Below are positions 1 through 5,411 of a stretch of 7,146 bases of DNA, piece after piece. The stretch is from positions 1-7,146 of the forward strand of contig JAFWEA010000040.1 in NCBI GenBank assembly GCA_017543005.1, given 5' to 3'. The notes below the pieces were generated by a model, which saw only the letters and a program-made list of their open reading frames with translations, had not been told where the DNA came from and did not search any database. The translations under genes and the position numbers were made by a program. Source of the DNA: Solobacterium sp. (GTDB taxonomy: Bacteria; Bacillota_I; Bacilli_A; Erysipelotrichales; Erysipelotrichaceae). The number at the start of each line of letters is the position of its first letter. Position 1 is the stretch's first letter.

Positions 1-41
1 TTGCATACGGTCAGTTCTTCATTCAGTACCGTCAGTTCCAT
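1..41 (-). CDS. Start of a gene running off the window edge, probably an ACT-domain protein (partial)
   Basis: An ATG at 41-39 opens a frame that stays open to the window edge and gives MELTVLNEELTVC (13 codons plus two bases, so the next residue is Lys or Asn). It has a near-ideal ribosome binding site, GGAGGAG at 55-49, seven bases before the ATG. It overlaps the 3' end of the thioredoxin-like gene by 23 nt, in keeping with the overlaps throughout this operon. The alternative ATG at 22-20, which overlaps the thioredoxin stop as ATGA, reaches a stop after three codons, so 41 is the better start. The pattern M-E-L-x-V-L-x-x-E-x-x-V-C resembles the N-terminus of small amino-acid-binding ACT_7 proteins (COG3603 type). 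That is family recall from only 13 residues. The existence of a gene is well supported, but its identity is tentative. Confidence 0.6.
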   Translation of the reverse strand, partial: MELTVLNEELTVC

Positions 42-375
42 TTTCGTTCTCCTCCAGGCCGGCCAGTTCCAGATACTGCGCAGTTCTTGCCAGCATATCA
101 TCAAGACTGAAATATCCCGCCTGCCGCAGGGTTTCATGTCCTTGCACATATACGATCACAGCCGGCACCGACAGGATATCATGCTGGGCCGCAATGTCCG
201 GACAGGCTTCAATGTCAATATAGCGGGCGCTGCAGGCATGGTTCCGGCACCAGGCATCAATCCGGTGCTGTATGGCGGCACAGGGTCCGCACTGTTCTGA
301 TCCGAACTGCATGATCACGGCCTGTTCCCTGCGGCAGGTTTCTTCATACGCCGCCATGTCCTGCAGGATTATCAT
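19..375 (-). CDS. Thioredoxin-like protein with a CGPC active site
   Basis: This 118-residue protein has the thioredoxin size and layout. The redox motif CGPC is at residues 29-32, preceded by Gln rather than the usual Trp. The cis-proline region is SVPAV, with P71 facing the active site in the fold, and it is followed by a beta strand (VIVYVQG) and a C-terminal amphipathic helix. No signal peptide is visible, so it should be a cytosolic thiol-disulfide reductant or a divergent thioredoxin. Its partner reductase is not in the window. The ATG at 375-373 overlaps the phosphatase stop as ATGA. The site GGAGG lies seven bases upstream. The acidic C-terminal tail (ENENGTDGTE) overlaps the start of the next gene and is probably shaped by that overlap. 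The fold assignment is secure. Whether it is a true thioredoxin or a dedicated partner of a neighbouring enzyme cannot be told. Confidence 0.88.
   Translation of the reverse strand: MIILQDMAAYEETCRREQAVIMQFGSEQCGPCAAIQHRIDAWCRNHACSARYIDIEACPDIAAQHDILSVPAVIVYVQGHETLRQAGYFSLDDMLARTAQYLELAGLEENENGTDGTE
49..55 (-). promoter_or_regulatory. Shine-Dalgarno site of the gene leaving the window
   Basis: GGAGGAG on the minus strand lies seven bases before the ATG at 41, inside the 3' coding end of the thioredoxin-like gene. It decides the start of the edge gene and argues that this is real coding sequence rather than a chance ATG. Confidence 0.7.
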
Positions 376-1145
376 TCTTTGTCCTCCAGCATCTTCTCCC
401 GGAAGTTCATGATGATTTCCCGGGGAATGCCGAGATCTTCTTCCAGATAGGTCAGCGGGTCACAGGCATTGATCACGGAAAGAGCCGCATCCAGATAGTC
501 TTCGCGGGCCAGGAAAAGATTGCGCACCGCTTCCGCCTGAGCCGGATCATGTCCGTCCGCCAGCATTTTCCGGTAATATCCTTCTGCCTTGGGCCCGTTT
601 GTTTCATTGGTCAGCAGGTAGTCTTCCCGGACGGTTTCTTCATCCGCCCCGAGGGCCAGCAGTACCAGGGCCGAAACCATGCCGCAGCGGTCCTTGCCCT
701 CCGTACAGTGCCAGAGCACACTGCCCTGTTCATAATCATGGGTCATGATCCGCCGCAGGATCATACCGAAACTCTTTCGGCAGGATTCTTCCTTCATCAT
801 ATCCCGGTACAGCAGATCCAATTGCGGCAGACGGCTCAGGGCATCCTGTTTCTGTTCATGGGAAATACCGATCCGCTGCTCATCAAAAACCGGCATGTGC
901 AGCTGTTCAACACCGGACATCTGCCGGTCCGGCTGTTTCTGTACTTCCCGCCCGGTGCGCAGATCGATGACCGTGCGCAGCCGCCAGGTCTGTTTCAGCA
1001 GCGCTTCATCGCTGTCTCCCGCATCACCCAGATGGGCCGAACGCAGCAGGCACCCGGTCCGGATGCGCCGTCCGTCCGCCCCGCAAAGACCGCCGAGGTC
1101 CCGGGCATTGCGGATGCCTGTCAATGTAATCACCCGGCTGTTCAT
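372..1145 (-). CDS. Tyrosine/lipid phosphatase-like protein (PF13350 family)
   Basis: This 257-residue protein belongs to the atypical tyrosine phosphatase family that includes mycobacterial PtpB and Listeria LipA. The N-terminal family signature N-A-R-D-L-G-G is at residues 13-19, and R-x-G-x-L-L-R-S-A follows at about 29-37. The strand ending I-D-L-R is at 60-63. The catalytic P-loop H-C-T-E-G-K-D-R spans 146-153, with nucleophile C147 and phosphate-binding R153. The Lys-Asp inside the loop is typical of family members that can act on phosphoinositides as well as on phosphotyrosine, -serine or -threonine. The residue after the Arg, usually Thr or Ser, is Cys154 here. There is no signal peptide, so a cytosolic enzyme is expected. 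The start is fixed by AGGAGG just upstream and by an ATGA overlap with the esterase stop. The stop overlaps the thioredoxin-like ATG in the same way. The substrate is unknown. Confidence 0.87.
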   Translation of the reverse strand: MNSRVITLTGIRNARDLGGLCGADGRRIRTGCLLRSAHLGDAGDSDEALLKQTWRLRTVIDLRTGREVQKQPDRQMSGVEQLHMPVFDEQRIGISHEQKQDALSRLPQLDLLYRDMMKEESCRKSFGMILRRIMTHDYEQGSVLWHCTEGKDRCGMVSALVLLALGADEETVREDYLLTNETNGPKAEGYYRKMLADGHDPAQAEAVRNLFLAREDYLDAALSVINACDPLTYLEEDLGIPREIIMNFREKMLEDKE

Positions 1146-1993
1146 TTATCCTCCTGCGGGCAGAAATAATTTGCCTTGGCATAGGCAAACCAGGTATTGA
1201 AATCCCGGATCGCTTCCTGGCTCAGCGGATGCTTCGGGTCCATCATGTCAAAGGCATGATACATGCCCGGATAGACGTTCACTTCGGCTTTCACCCCGGC
1301 TTTGCGCAGGTTTTTGACATAGAACATCGTCTCATCGTAGAACGGTTCCCCGGTACATACAAAGGTATAGGCCGGCGGCAGGTTCCGGTAATTCGTCTGC
1401 CGGCCCGGGGCTGCGTAGACCGGTACCTTTTCGGCATTCCGCCTGCCGCGCAGATAAACCTGCCAGGCCTGATGATTGCGTCTGGTATTCCAGATCTTGT
1501 TGTGATTGTTATAGGACGATTCCGTATCCCGGTCATCGAGCATGGGATACAGCGGCATCTGGGCCGCAATCCGGACTGACTTCCGGTCCCTTGCCAGCAT
1601 GCACAGGGCAACACACAGGCCGCCGCCCGCACTCTCGCCGCCCACCATGAGCTGGTCGCTGCGCATGTTTAAATCGCCCGCGTGTTTCCGCATGTACAGC
1701 AGGGCGCCATAGCTGTCTTCCAGGCCGGCCGGCCAGGGATGCACAACCGACAGCCGGTAATCAGGGGCCACCACGGTGCAGCCGTGATTGACCACCAGGT
1801 CAAGGGCGCGGCCCATGAAGACCATTTCCTTCATCCCGGTCGCATAGCCGCCACCATGGAGCCAGAGTACTCCCGGTCCGGGTTCTGTCTCTGCCTTCGG
1901 CCGCACAATCAGCAGATTGACCGGATGCCCGTTGACAATGATCCGCTTCTTTTCGGTCACTGTCCGGGGATCACTCATCCGCAGATTGATCAT
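1142..1993 (-). CDS. Alpha/beta-hydrolase esterase of the hormone-sensitive-lipase type
   Basis: This 283-residue hydrolase probably cleaves short-chain carboxylic esters in the cytosol, as no signal peptide is present. The oxyanion-hole motif HGGGY is at 46-50. The conserved D-Y-R-L-S is at 78-82. The nucleophile elbow G-E-S-A-G-G is at 119-124, with Ser121 catalytic, and the histidine motif Y-P-G-M-Y-H-A-F-D puts catalytic His246 near the C-terminus. In the usual D-P-x-x-D-E acid motif, this protein reads E-P-F-Y-D-E (216-221), so the triad acid is either Glu216 or displaced. The length is near the family's normal 300. The ATG at 1993 overlaps the UPF0145 stop as ATGA. Only a weak site (GGCGGTGA) precedes it, so translational coupling is likely. 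A second in-frame Met at residue 6 is possible. The natural ester is not predictable. Confidence 0.9.
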   Translation of the reverse strand: MINLRMSDPRTVTEKKRIIVNGHPVNLLIVRPKAETEPGPGVLWLHGGGYATGMKEMVFMGRALDLVVNHGCTVVAPDYRLSVVHPWPAGLEDSYGALLYMRKHAGDLNMRSDQLMVGGESAGGGLCVALCMLARDRKSVRIAAQMPLYPMLDDRDTESSYNNHNKIWNTRRNHQAWQVYLRGRRNAEKVPVYAAPGRQTNYRNLPPAYTFVCTGEPFYDETMFYVKNLRKAGVKAEVNVYPGMYHAFDMMDPKHPLSQEAIRDFNTWFAYAKANYFCPQEDK

Positions 1994-2301
1994 CTGAATT
2001 TCACCGCCGTGCCGTAGGCCATGACTTCCGCTGCCGACTGCATGATCGAACTGGACGCATAACGGACGCAGACAACCGCATCTGCCCCGAGCCGTTCCGC
2101 TTCTTCCACCATACGCTTGGTGGCCAGCGCCCGGGCATCATTCATCATTTCGTTATAGCGGGTCAGTTCCCCGCCAACCAGTGTCTTCAGACCGGCGCCG
2201 ATATCGCGGACCGCATTGACGGTCTGGATGGTACTGCCCTTGACCATGCCGAGCATTTCCAGTTCATGGCCGCTGATGGTTTCAGTAGTTGTCAAGATCA
2301 T
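1990..2301 (-). CDS. UPF0145 / YbjQ-family protein (DUF74)
   Basis: This 103-residue protein matches the YbjQ/UPF0145 family over its whole length. It opens with a short strand and T-T-E-T-I-S-G (residues 4-10), then G-x-V-x-G-S-T at about 18-24. The family hallmark R-D-I-G-A-G-L-K follows at about 32-39, then G-G-E-L-T-R-Y near 43-49. A long amphipathic helix (A-R-x-x-A) leads to L-G-A-D-A-V-V-C-V-R-Y and the closing Y-G-T-A-V strand. Members form small ring-like oligomers and have been called heavy-metal-binding-like, but no biochemical role is firmly established. The start has a good site (AAAGGAG) and lies inside the 3' end of the small membrane protein gene (20-nt overlap). The stop overlaps the esterase ATG. 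The gene is typical in length and intact. The family call is firm and the function is unknown. Confidence 0.93.
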   Translation of the reverse strand: MILTTTETISGHELEMLGMVKGSTIQTVNAVRDIGAGLKTLVGGELTRYNEMMNDARALATKRMVEEAERLGADAVVCVRYASSSIMQSAAEVMAYGTAVKFR

Positions 2302-2512
2302 CTGTTTCTCCTTTCCGGATTTCCCGGATCCTTTCCTTCAATACGGTGATCATGCCGGCCGCCAGGGCAAACATGAGTACCGCATAGCCAATGCGTATGA
2401 CAGCCGGCAGATCATCGATGCTCAGATAAACAGCCGCGAGCCCGATGAATGCCAGACAGAAGAACATGGCCAGAATCACCGCGGTTCTGATCTTACCGCT
2501 CTTGTCTTTCAT
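2282..2512 (-). CDS. Small two-helix membrane protein of unknown function
   Basis: This 76-residue protein has a basic N-terminus (MKDKSGKIR) and a first hydrophobic segment at about residues 10-30. A short D-D-containing turn around 32-35 is followed by a second hydrophobic segment at about 38-57. The tail is charged (K-E-R-I-R-E-I-R-K-G-E-T-D-D-L-D-N-Y). The positive-inside rule predicts both ends in the cytoplasm. Tails of the form R-I-x-E-I-x-x-G-E-x-D-D-L-x-x-Y recur, from memory, in small Bacillota membrane proteins, but I cannot name the family. The ATG overlaps the decarboxylase stop as ATGA. There is no good ribosome binding site, so it is probably translated by coupling. Its position directly after a membrane-lipid enzyme and before the UPF0145 gene is the only clue to its role. 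Confidence 0.8.
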   Translation of the reverse strand: MKDKSGKIRTAVILAMFFCLAFIGLAAVYLSIDDLPAVIRIGYAVLMFALAAGMITVLKERIREIRKGETDDLDNY

Positions 2513-3747
2513 TTCTTTGTGATGCGGCCATAGGCACTGCCCATCGGCAGCATCCCCCCGGTCTCCGCGGTCAGGGTGAATTCATTGTCCCGGGTAAACA
2601 TCATGACGATGTCGCTGCCGCCGAACAGGAAGTAGCCCATCGGGTCGCCCTTTTTCACCACGGCGCCCGGTACAACCTCAGGTTCAAAATTGACGGAAGA
2701 GACCTGGCACATGCCCACCGGCACAATCGCAGCCAGCCCGCCGCCGACCAGTTCCATGGTTATGACCGCCCGGGTCTCGATGGTCTGCCAGCCGAAGTCA
2801 TCCGTATGATACTGCTGGTATTTGTTGGCAGCCTTGTTCCAGGTGATGACCCCGCCCGGGGCATCCGCGGCCGGTATCGCAAAGACCTCTTTGATTGTCC
2901 CGCCAAACGGGAAGTGGTAGCGGTGGTAGTTGTTTACATCCAGGAACGTATGGGTCAGCGTCCCGCCGGCAAACGCATCTTTATACACACTCTTTCCCAG
3001 CAGCGCCGAGACATCCTTCAGCACGGCGGTCTTGATGCCGACCCCGGCATCGTTGTCCCCGTCCGGCACAATGATCCGGCTGTGCTCATCGATCTGCCAG
3101 ACACCCTGCGGCGCCGCATCGGCGGGCGAGACCATGACGCTGTCATCGTCCGGGGCACTGATTGGCCGCATGTCCGGACTGCTCAGCCGCCGGGCAAAGA
3201 AGTCGTTGAAGGTATGCCAGTTGGACGGATCCTCATACAGGCCGTCATCCAGGTTGAAGTCCGGATTCTTCCGGGCATTCTCCAGATATTCGTCACACCA
3301 GGATTCCGGCGTGCTCAGCCAGAATCCGTAAATGCCGATATAGCGGTTCAGCCAGCTGCGGAACGGTTCATGATAGGTCAGGCAGTTATAGTAATACCCC
3401 CGGTCCTTCAGCGCCGCCAGCGGCTGGTCGGCAATGAAGTAGAAACAGCCCATGCTCTGATCAATCTGGTCATACAGCCGGACATGTTTTCCTACCGGAT
3501 GGATGGCCCACGGCATGGCCCGGCATGACCGGTCCAGGAATTCATAATAGGTTTCCAGGGAAGTGACCGGGTTGGATTCCGGATTGGGATTCATCGCGTA
3601 TGCCTGGTCGATCGCCGTCTGCAGCAGTTCCTTCAGTTCACTGTCATGTTCCACCATGTGAATCAGATCCCAGGTGATTTCTTCGTGTGCTTCGGTACGG
3701 AACAGATCCGTCGTCGTGAATGCGTCATTCATTATTTTTTCTTTCAT
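2509..3747 (-). CDS. psd: Phosphatidylserine decarboxylase (pyruvoyl enzyme) with N-terminal extension
   Basis: This enzyme decarboxylates phosphatidylserine to phosphatidylethanolamine at the membrane. The C-terminal half is the catalytic domain. T-F-N-D-F-F-A-R-R-L is at 179-188. S-P-A-D ends at Asp210, the charge-relay Asp. Y-H-R-Y-H-F-P at 274-280 includes His278, the relay His. The self-cleavage motif F-G-G-S-D ends with Ser378, which becomes the pyruvoyl group of a 35-residue alpha chain. The motif is GGSD, not the E. coli LGST. At 412 residues it is longer than the E. coli enzyme (about 320), owing to about 170 residues upstream. These may correspond to the accessory PSDC domain (PF12588) found in some fungal and bacterial homologues, which is inference. 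No clear transmembrane helix is visible. The first ATG has GGAG eight bases upstream, while Met6 has a poorer site. It leads the operon. No phosphatidylserine synthase gene is in the window. Confidence 0.92.
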   Translation of the reverse strand: MKEKIMNDAFTTTDLFRTEAHEEITWDLIHMVEHDSELKELLQTAIDQAYAMNPNPESNPVTSLETYYEFLDRSCRAMPWAIHPVGKHVRLYDQIDQSMGCFYFIADQPLAALKDRGYYYNCLTYHEPFRSWLNRYIGIYGFWLSTPESWCDEYLENARKNPDFNLDDGLYEDPSNWHTFNDFFARRLSSPDMRPISAPDDDSVMVSPADAAPQGVWQIDEHSRIIVPDGDNDAGVGIKTAVLKDVSALLGKSVYKDAFAGGTLTHTFLDVNNYHRYHFPFGGTIKEVFAIPAADAPGGVITWNKAANKYQQYHTDDFGWQTIETRAVITMELVGGGLAAIVPVGMCQVSSVNFEPEVVPGAVVKKGDPMGYFLFGGSDIVMMFTRDNEFTLTAETGGMLPMGSAYGRITKK

Positions 3748-3797
3748 CGTGCTGTCTCCATGATCCTGTGTGCCGATACATTCTGATCTTCTATATT

Positions 3798-3803
3798 ATT
3801 GTA
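3798..3803 (-). promoter_or_regulatory. Possible -10 element for the psd operon
   Basis: Read on the minus strand this is TACAAT, a five-of-six match to TATAAT, about 50 bases before the psd ATG. I find no convincing -35 at 16-18 bases upstream, where the candidates read as ACAACT-like. The operon needs a promoter somewhere in 3748-3894, and this is only the best single element seen. Confidence 0.3.
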
Positions 3804-3842
3804 TCGTTTATAAGGGAGAAGTTGTTACTGATCTGCAGCGGA

Positions 3843-3856
3843 AGTTTATATAAACT
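3843..3856. promoter_or_regulatory. Perfect 14-bp palindrome, candidate operator between divergent genes
   Basis: AGTTTATATAAACT reads identically on both strands. It sits in the divergent intergenic region, ending two bases before the candidate -35 box of the MATE gene. A further GTTTATA half-site occurs at 3806-3812, nearer the psd operon. Position and symmetry suggest a dimeric repressor or activator site. No regulator gene is in the window and the AT-rich core could be fortuitous. Confidence 0.4.
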
Positions 3857-3858
3857 CG

Positions 3859-3887
3859 TTGCAAATAAAATCTTATGACAATAAAAT
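3859..3887 (+). promoter_or_regulatory. Candidate promoter of the MATE gene (TTGCAA-17-TAAAAT)
   Basis: TTGCAA at 3859-3864 and TAAAAT at 3882-3887 are separated by 17 bases, matching the sigma-70/sigma-A consensus at four and five of six positions. Transcription would start at about 3894-3895, essentially on the A of the MATE ATG, predicting a leaderless or nearly leaderless mRNA. A weaker alternative lies upstream, TTGTTA at 3821-3826 with an AT-rich -10 inside the palindrome at 3843-3856, and would give an ordinary leader. Confidence 0.45.
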
Positions 3888-3894
3888 GATAGCC

Positions 3895-5229
3895 ATGACG
3901 GAAAACAGAATTACAGAGGGCAATGTCCCCCGCCAGCTGCTGGCCTTTTTCTTCCCGCTGCTGGTCGGATCGGTATTCCAGACCCTTTACAACACAGTAG
4001 ACAGTATTATCGTCGGCCGCTTTGTCGGGGCCAATGCCCTGGCTGCCGTCGGCGGTACAGGCATCATCATGGGCATGCTGGTGGGTTTCTTCATGGGCCT
4101 GGCCAGCGGCGGTACGGTTATCATCTCCCAGTACTACGGAGCCATGGATAACGAAAACCTGTCCAAGGCGGTTCATACCACGGTCACCATGGCCCTGATC
4201 GGCGGCCTGTTCCTGACGCTGCTGGGCGAATGCCTGTCCGGGACACTGCTGCAGCTGATCAAGCTGGATCCGGTCATCATGGACATGGGCAAGATGTATC
4301 TGCGGATCATCTTCGGCGGCATGATCTTCTTCACTCTGTACAATCTGGGCGGCGGGATCCTGCGGGCCGTCGGTGATTCCAAACGGCCGCGGAACTACCT
4401 GATCGTGACCTGCATCCTGAATATCTTCCTGGACCTGCTGTTTGTCCTGGTCCTGCATATGGATGTGGCCGGCGTGGCCATTGCGACAATCCTGTCGGTG
4501 GCGGTATCATCCATCCTGGTGGCCAGAGTCCTGCTGACAACCAACGATATCTTCCGGGTTGATCTGAAGAAGCTGGGCATCGACAGGCATATCTTCAAGG
4601 AAATCATCCGCATCGGTCTGCCGGCCGGCGGTACTTCCCTGGCCTATGTCTTCTCCAACGCCGTCATCCAGGCTGCCGTCAACTCCTTTGGCGCAACCAC
4701 AACCGCTGCCTGGGTTGCCTTCGGCAAGATCGACAACATCATCTTCATGATCCAGGGCGCCTTCGGCATGGCCGCGACGACCTTCGTCGGCCAGAACTTC
4801 GGCGCGAAGAAATACGGCCGGGTGAAGGAAAGCGTGCGGGCGGGCCTGCTCATGAGCATCGGTGTCACCCTGGTGCTGAGCCTGACCATGTGGTTCTTCG
4901 GCCCGGCCATGATCTCCCTGTTTGCGACGGAAGAGCCCGTCATTGCGATCGGGGCCTCGGTACTGCGGGTATGTGCCCCGTTCTATTTCACCTATTCGTT
5001 CATCGAGATCCTCTCCGGGGCCATCAGAGGCTCCGGCGAAGGCTTCGTGCCGATGGCCATCTCGCTGACTGCCATCTGCCTGTTCCGCTTTGTCTGGATC
5101 ACCCTGATCGCGCCACGCATCGGCGGTACGGTGGAAATGATCGCAGCCTGCTATCCTGCTTCCTGGATCGCTGCCGGGATGATCTTCATTGCCTACTACC
5201 TGCGGTACAGAAAGAAATTCGCACAATAA
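3895..5229 (+). CDS. MATE-family multidrug/cation-coupled exporter
   Basis: This 444-residue integral membrane protein should have the 12 helices of MATE exporters, which use sodium or proton gradients to extrude cationic drugs and metabolites. The N-terminal half shows the family's opening P-L-L-V-G-S followed by Y-N-T-V-D-S-I-I-V-G-R-F-V-G (about residues 32-45). The loop G-G-G-I-L-R-A-V-G-D-S-K-R-P is at about 152-165. The C-terminal half shows G-M-A-A-T-T-F-V-G-Q-N-F-G-A at about 291-304 and the matching I-R-G-S-G at about 377-381, reflecting the two-fold repeat. ATG 3895 is chosen because M-T-E-N-R-I-T-E-G matches the usual family start. A TTG at 3859 and an ATG at 3886 are in frame upstream. 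None has a good ribosome binding site. The gene is divergent from the psd operon and followed by its own terminator. Family certain, substrate unknown. Confidence 0.93.
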   Translation: MTENRITEGNVPRQLLAFFFPLLVGSVFQTLYNTVDSIIVGRFVGANALAAVGGTGIIMGMLVGFFMGLASGGTVIISQYYGAMDNENLSKAVHTTVTMALIGGLFLTLLGECLSGTLLQLIKLDPVIMDMGKMYLRIIFGGMIFFTLYNLGGGILRAVGDSKRPRNYLIVTCILNIFLDLLFVLVLHMDVAGVAIATILSVAVSSILVARVLLTTNDIFRVDLKKLGIDRHIFKEIIRIGLPAGGTSLAYVFSNAVIQAAVNSFGATTTAAWVAFGKIDNIIFMIQGAFGMAATTFVGQNFGAKKYGRVKESVRAGLLMSIGVTLVLSLTMWFFGPAMISLFATEEPVIAIGASVLRVCAPFYFTYSFIEILSGAIRGSGEGFVPMAISLTAICLFRFVWITLIAPRIGGTVEMIAACYPASWIAAGMIFIAYYLRYRKKFAQ

Positions 5230-5236
5230 CGCAAGG

Positions 5237-5271
5237 AACTGTCCCGGCTGAAAAAGCCGGACAGTTTTTTT
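5237..5271 (+). terminator. Rho-independent terminator of the MATE gene
   Basis: Eight bases after the MATE stop, AACTGTCCCGGCT (5237-5249) pairs with AGCCGGACAGTT (5255-5266) around a five-base GAAAA loop, with one bulged C. The T tract runs 5265-5271. It is oriented for the plus strand. On the minus strand there is no T run after the stem, so it would be a poor terminator for rnz. Confidence 0.9.
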
Positions 5272-5411
5272 GCAGGCATTTGAGACGTTTATTGCCGGAA
5301 AATGCGCTGACAGATAAGACCGTCTCCCGTCGTGGAAAACAGTCTTCTGATGTCGCTTATGCAGTATTGGTCTCCGGCCCGCTGACAGCAGTCTGGTGCC
5401 ATCTGCCGGCT
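5272..5411. other. Convergent intergenic spacer, no gene seen
   Basis: These 140 bases lie between the MATE terminator and the rnz stop. They contain a 9-bp direct repeat CGCTGACAG (5305-5313 and 5380-5388) and a 6-bp inverted repeat GAGACG/CGTCTC (5282-5287 and 5321-5326). Neither is long enough to name. I find no convincing rho-independent terminator for rnz on the minus strand and no ORF with a start signal. Confidence 0.5.

Noticed and set aside
20..22. ATG overlapping the thioredoxin-like stop as ATGA
   Set aside because: It reads only three codons before a stop. The ATG at 41 with a strong ribosome binding site is the real next start.
549..1169. 206-codon plus-strand ORF
   Set aside because: Antisense to the phosphatase gene, with no ribosome binding site or recognisable domain.
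2806..3528. 240-codon plus-strand ORF
   Set aside because: Antisense to psd, whose catalytic motifs are unmistakable.
3859..3894. Upstream TTG and ATG starts for the MATE gene
   Set aside because: They add 12 or 3 residues that do not fit the usual family N-terminus, lack a ribosome binding site and lie within the candidate promoter.
3748..3894. Possible riboswitch or T-box leader in the divergent region
   Set aside because: The gap is too short for a leader on either side, and no conserved riboswitch or T-box element was seen.
3808..4458. 216-codon minus-strand ORF rich in Gln, His and Asp
   Set aside because: It is an antisense shadow of the MATE gene. The low-complexity composition is what the reverse frame of hydrophobic codons gives, and it has no start signal or family resemblance.
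4507..5226. 239-codon minus-strand ORF
   Set aside because: Antisense shadow of the MATE gene with skewed Asp/Gly/His/Arg composition.
5282..5388. Short inverted repeat GAGACG/CGTCTC and 9-bp direct repeat CGCTGACAG
   Set aside because: They are too short and too widely spaced to support an attachment site, mobile element edge or terminator.
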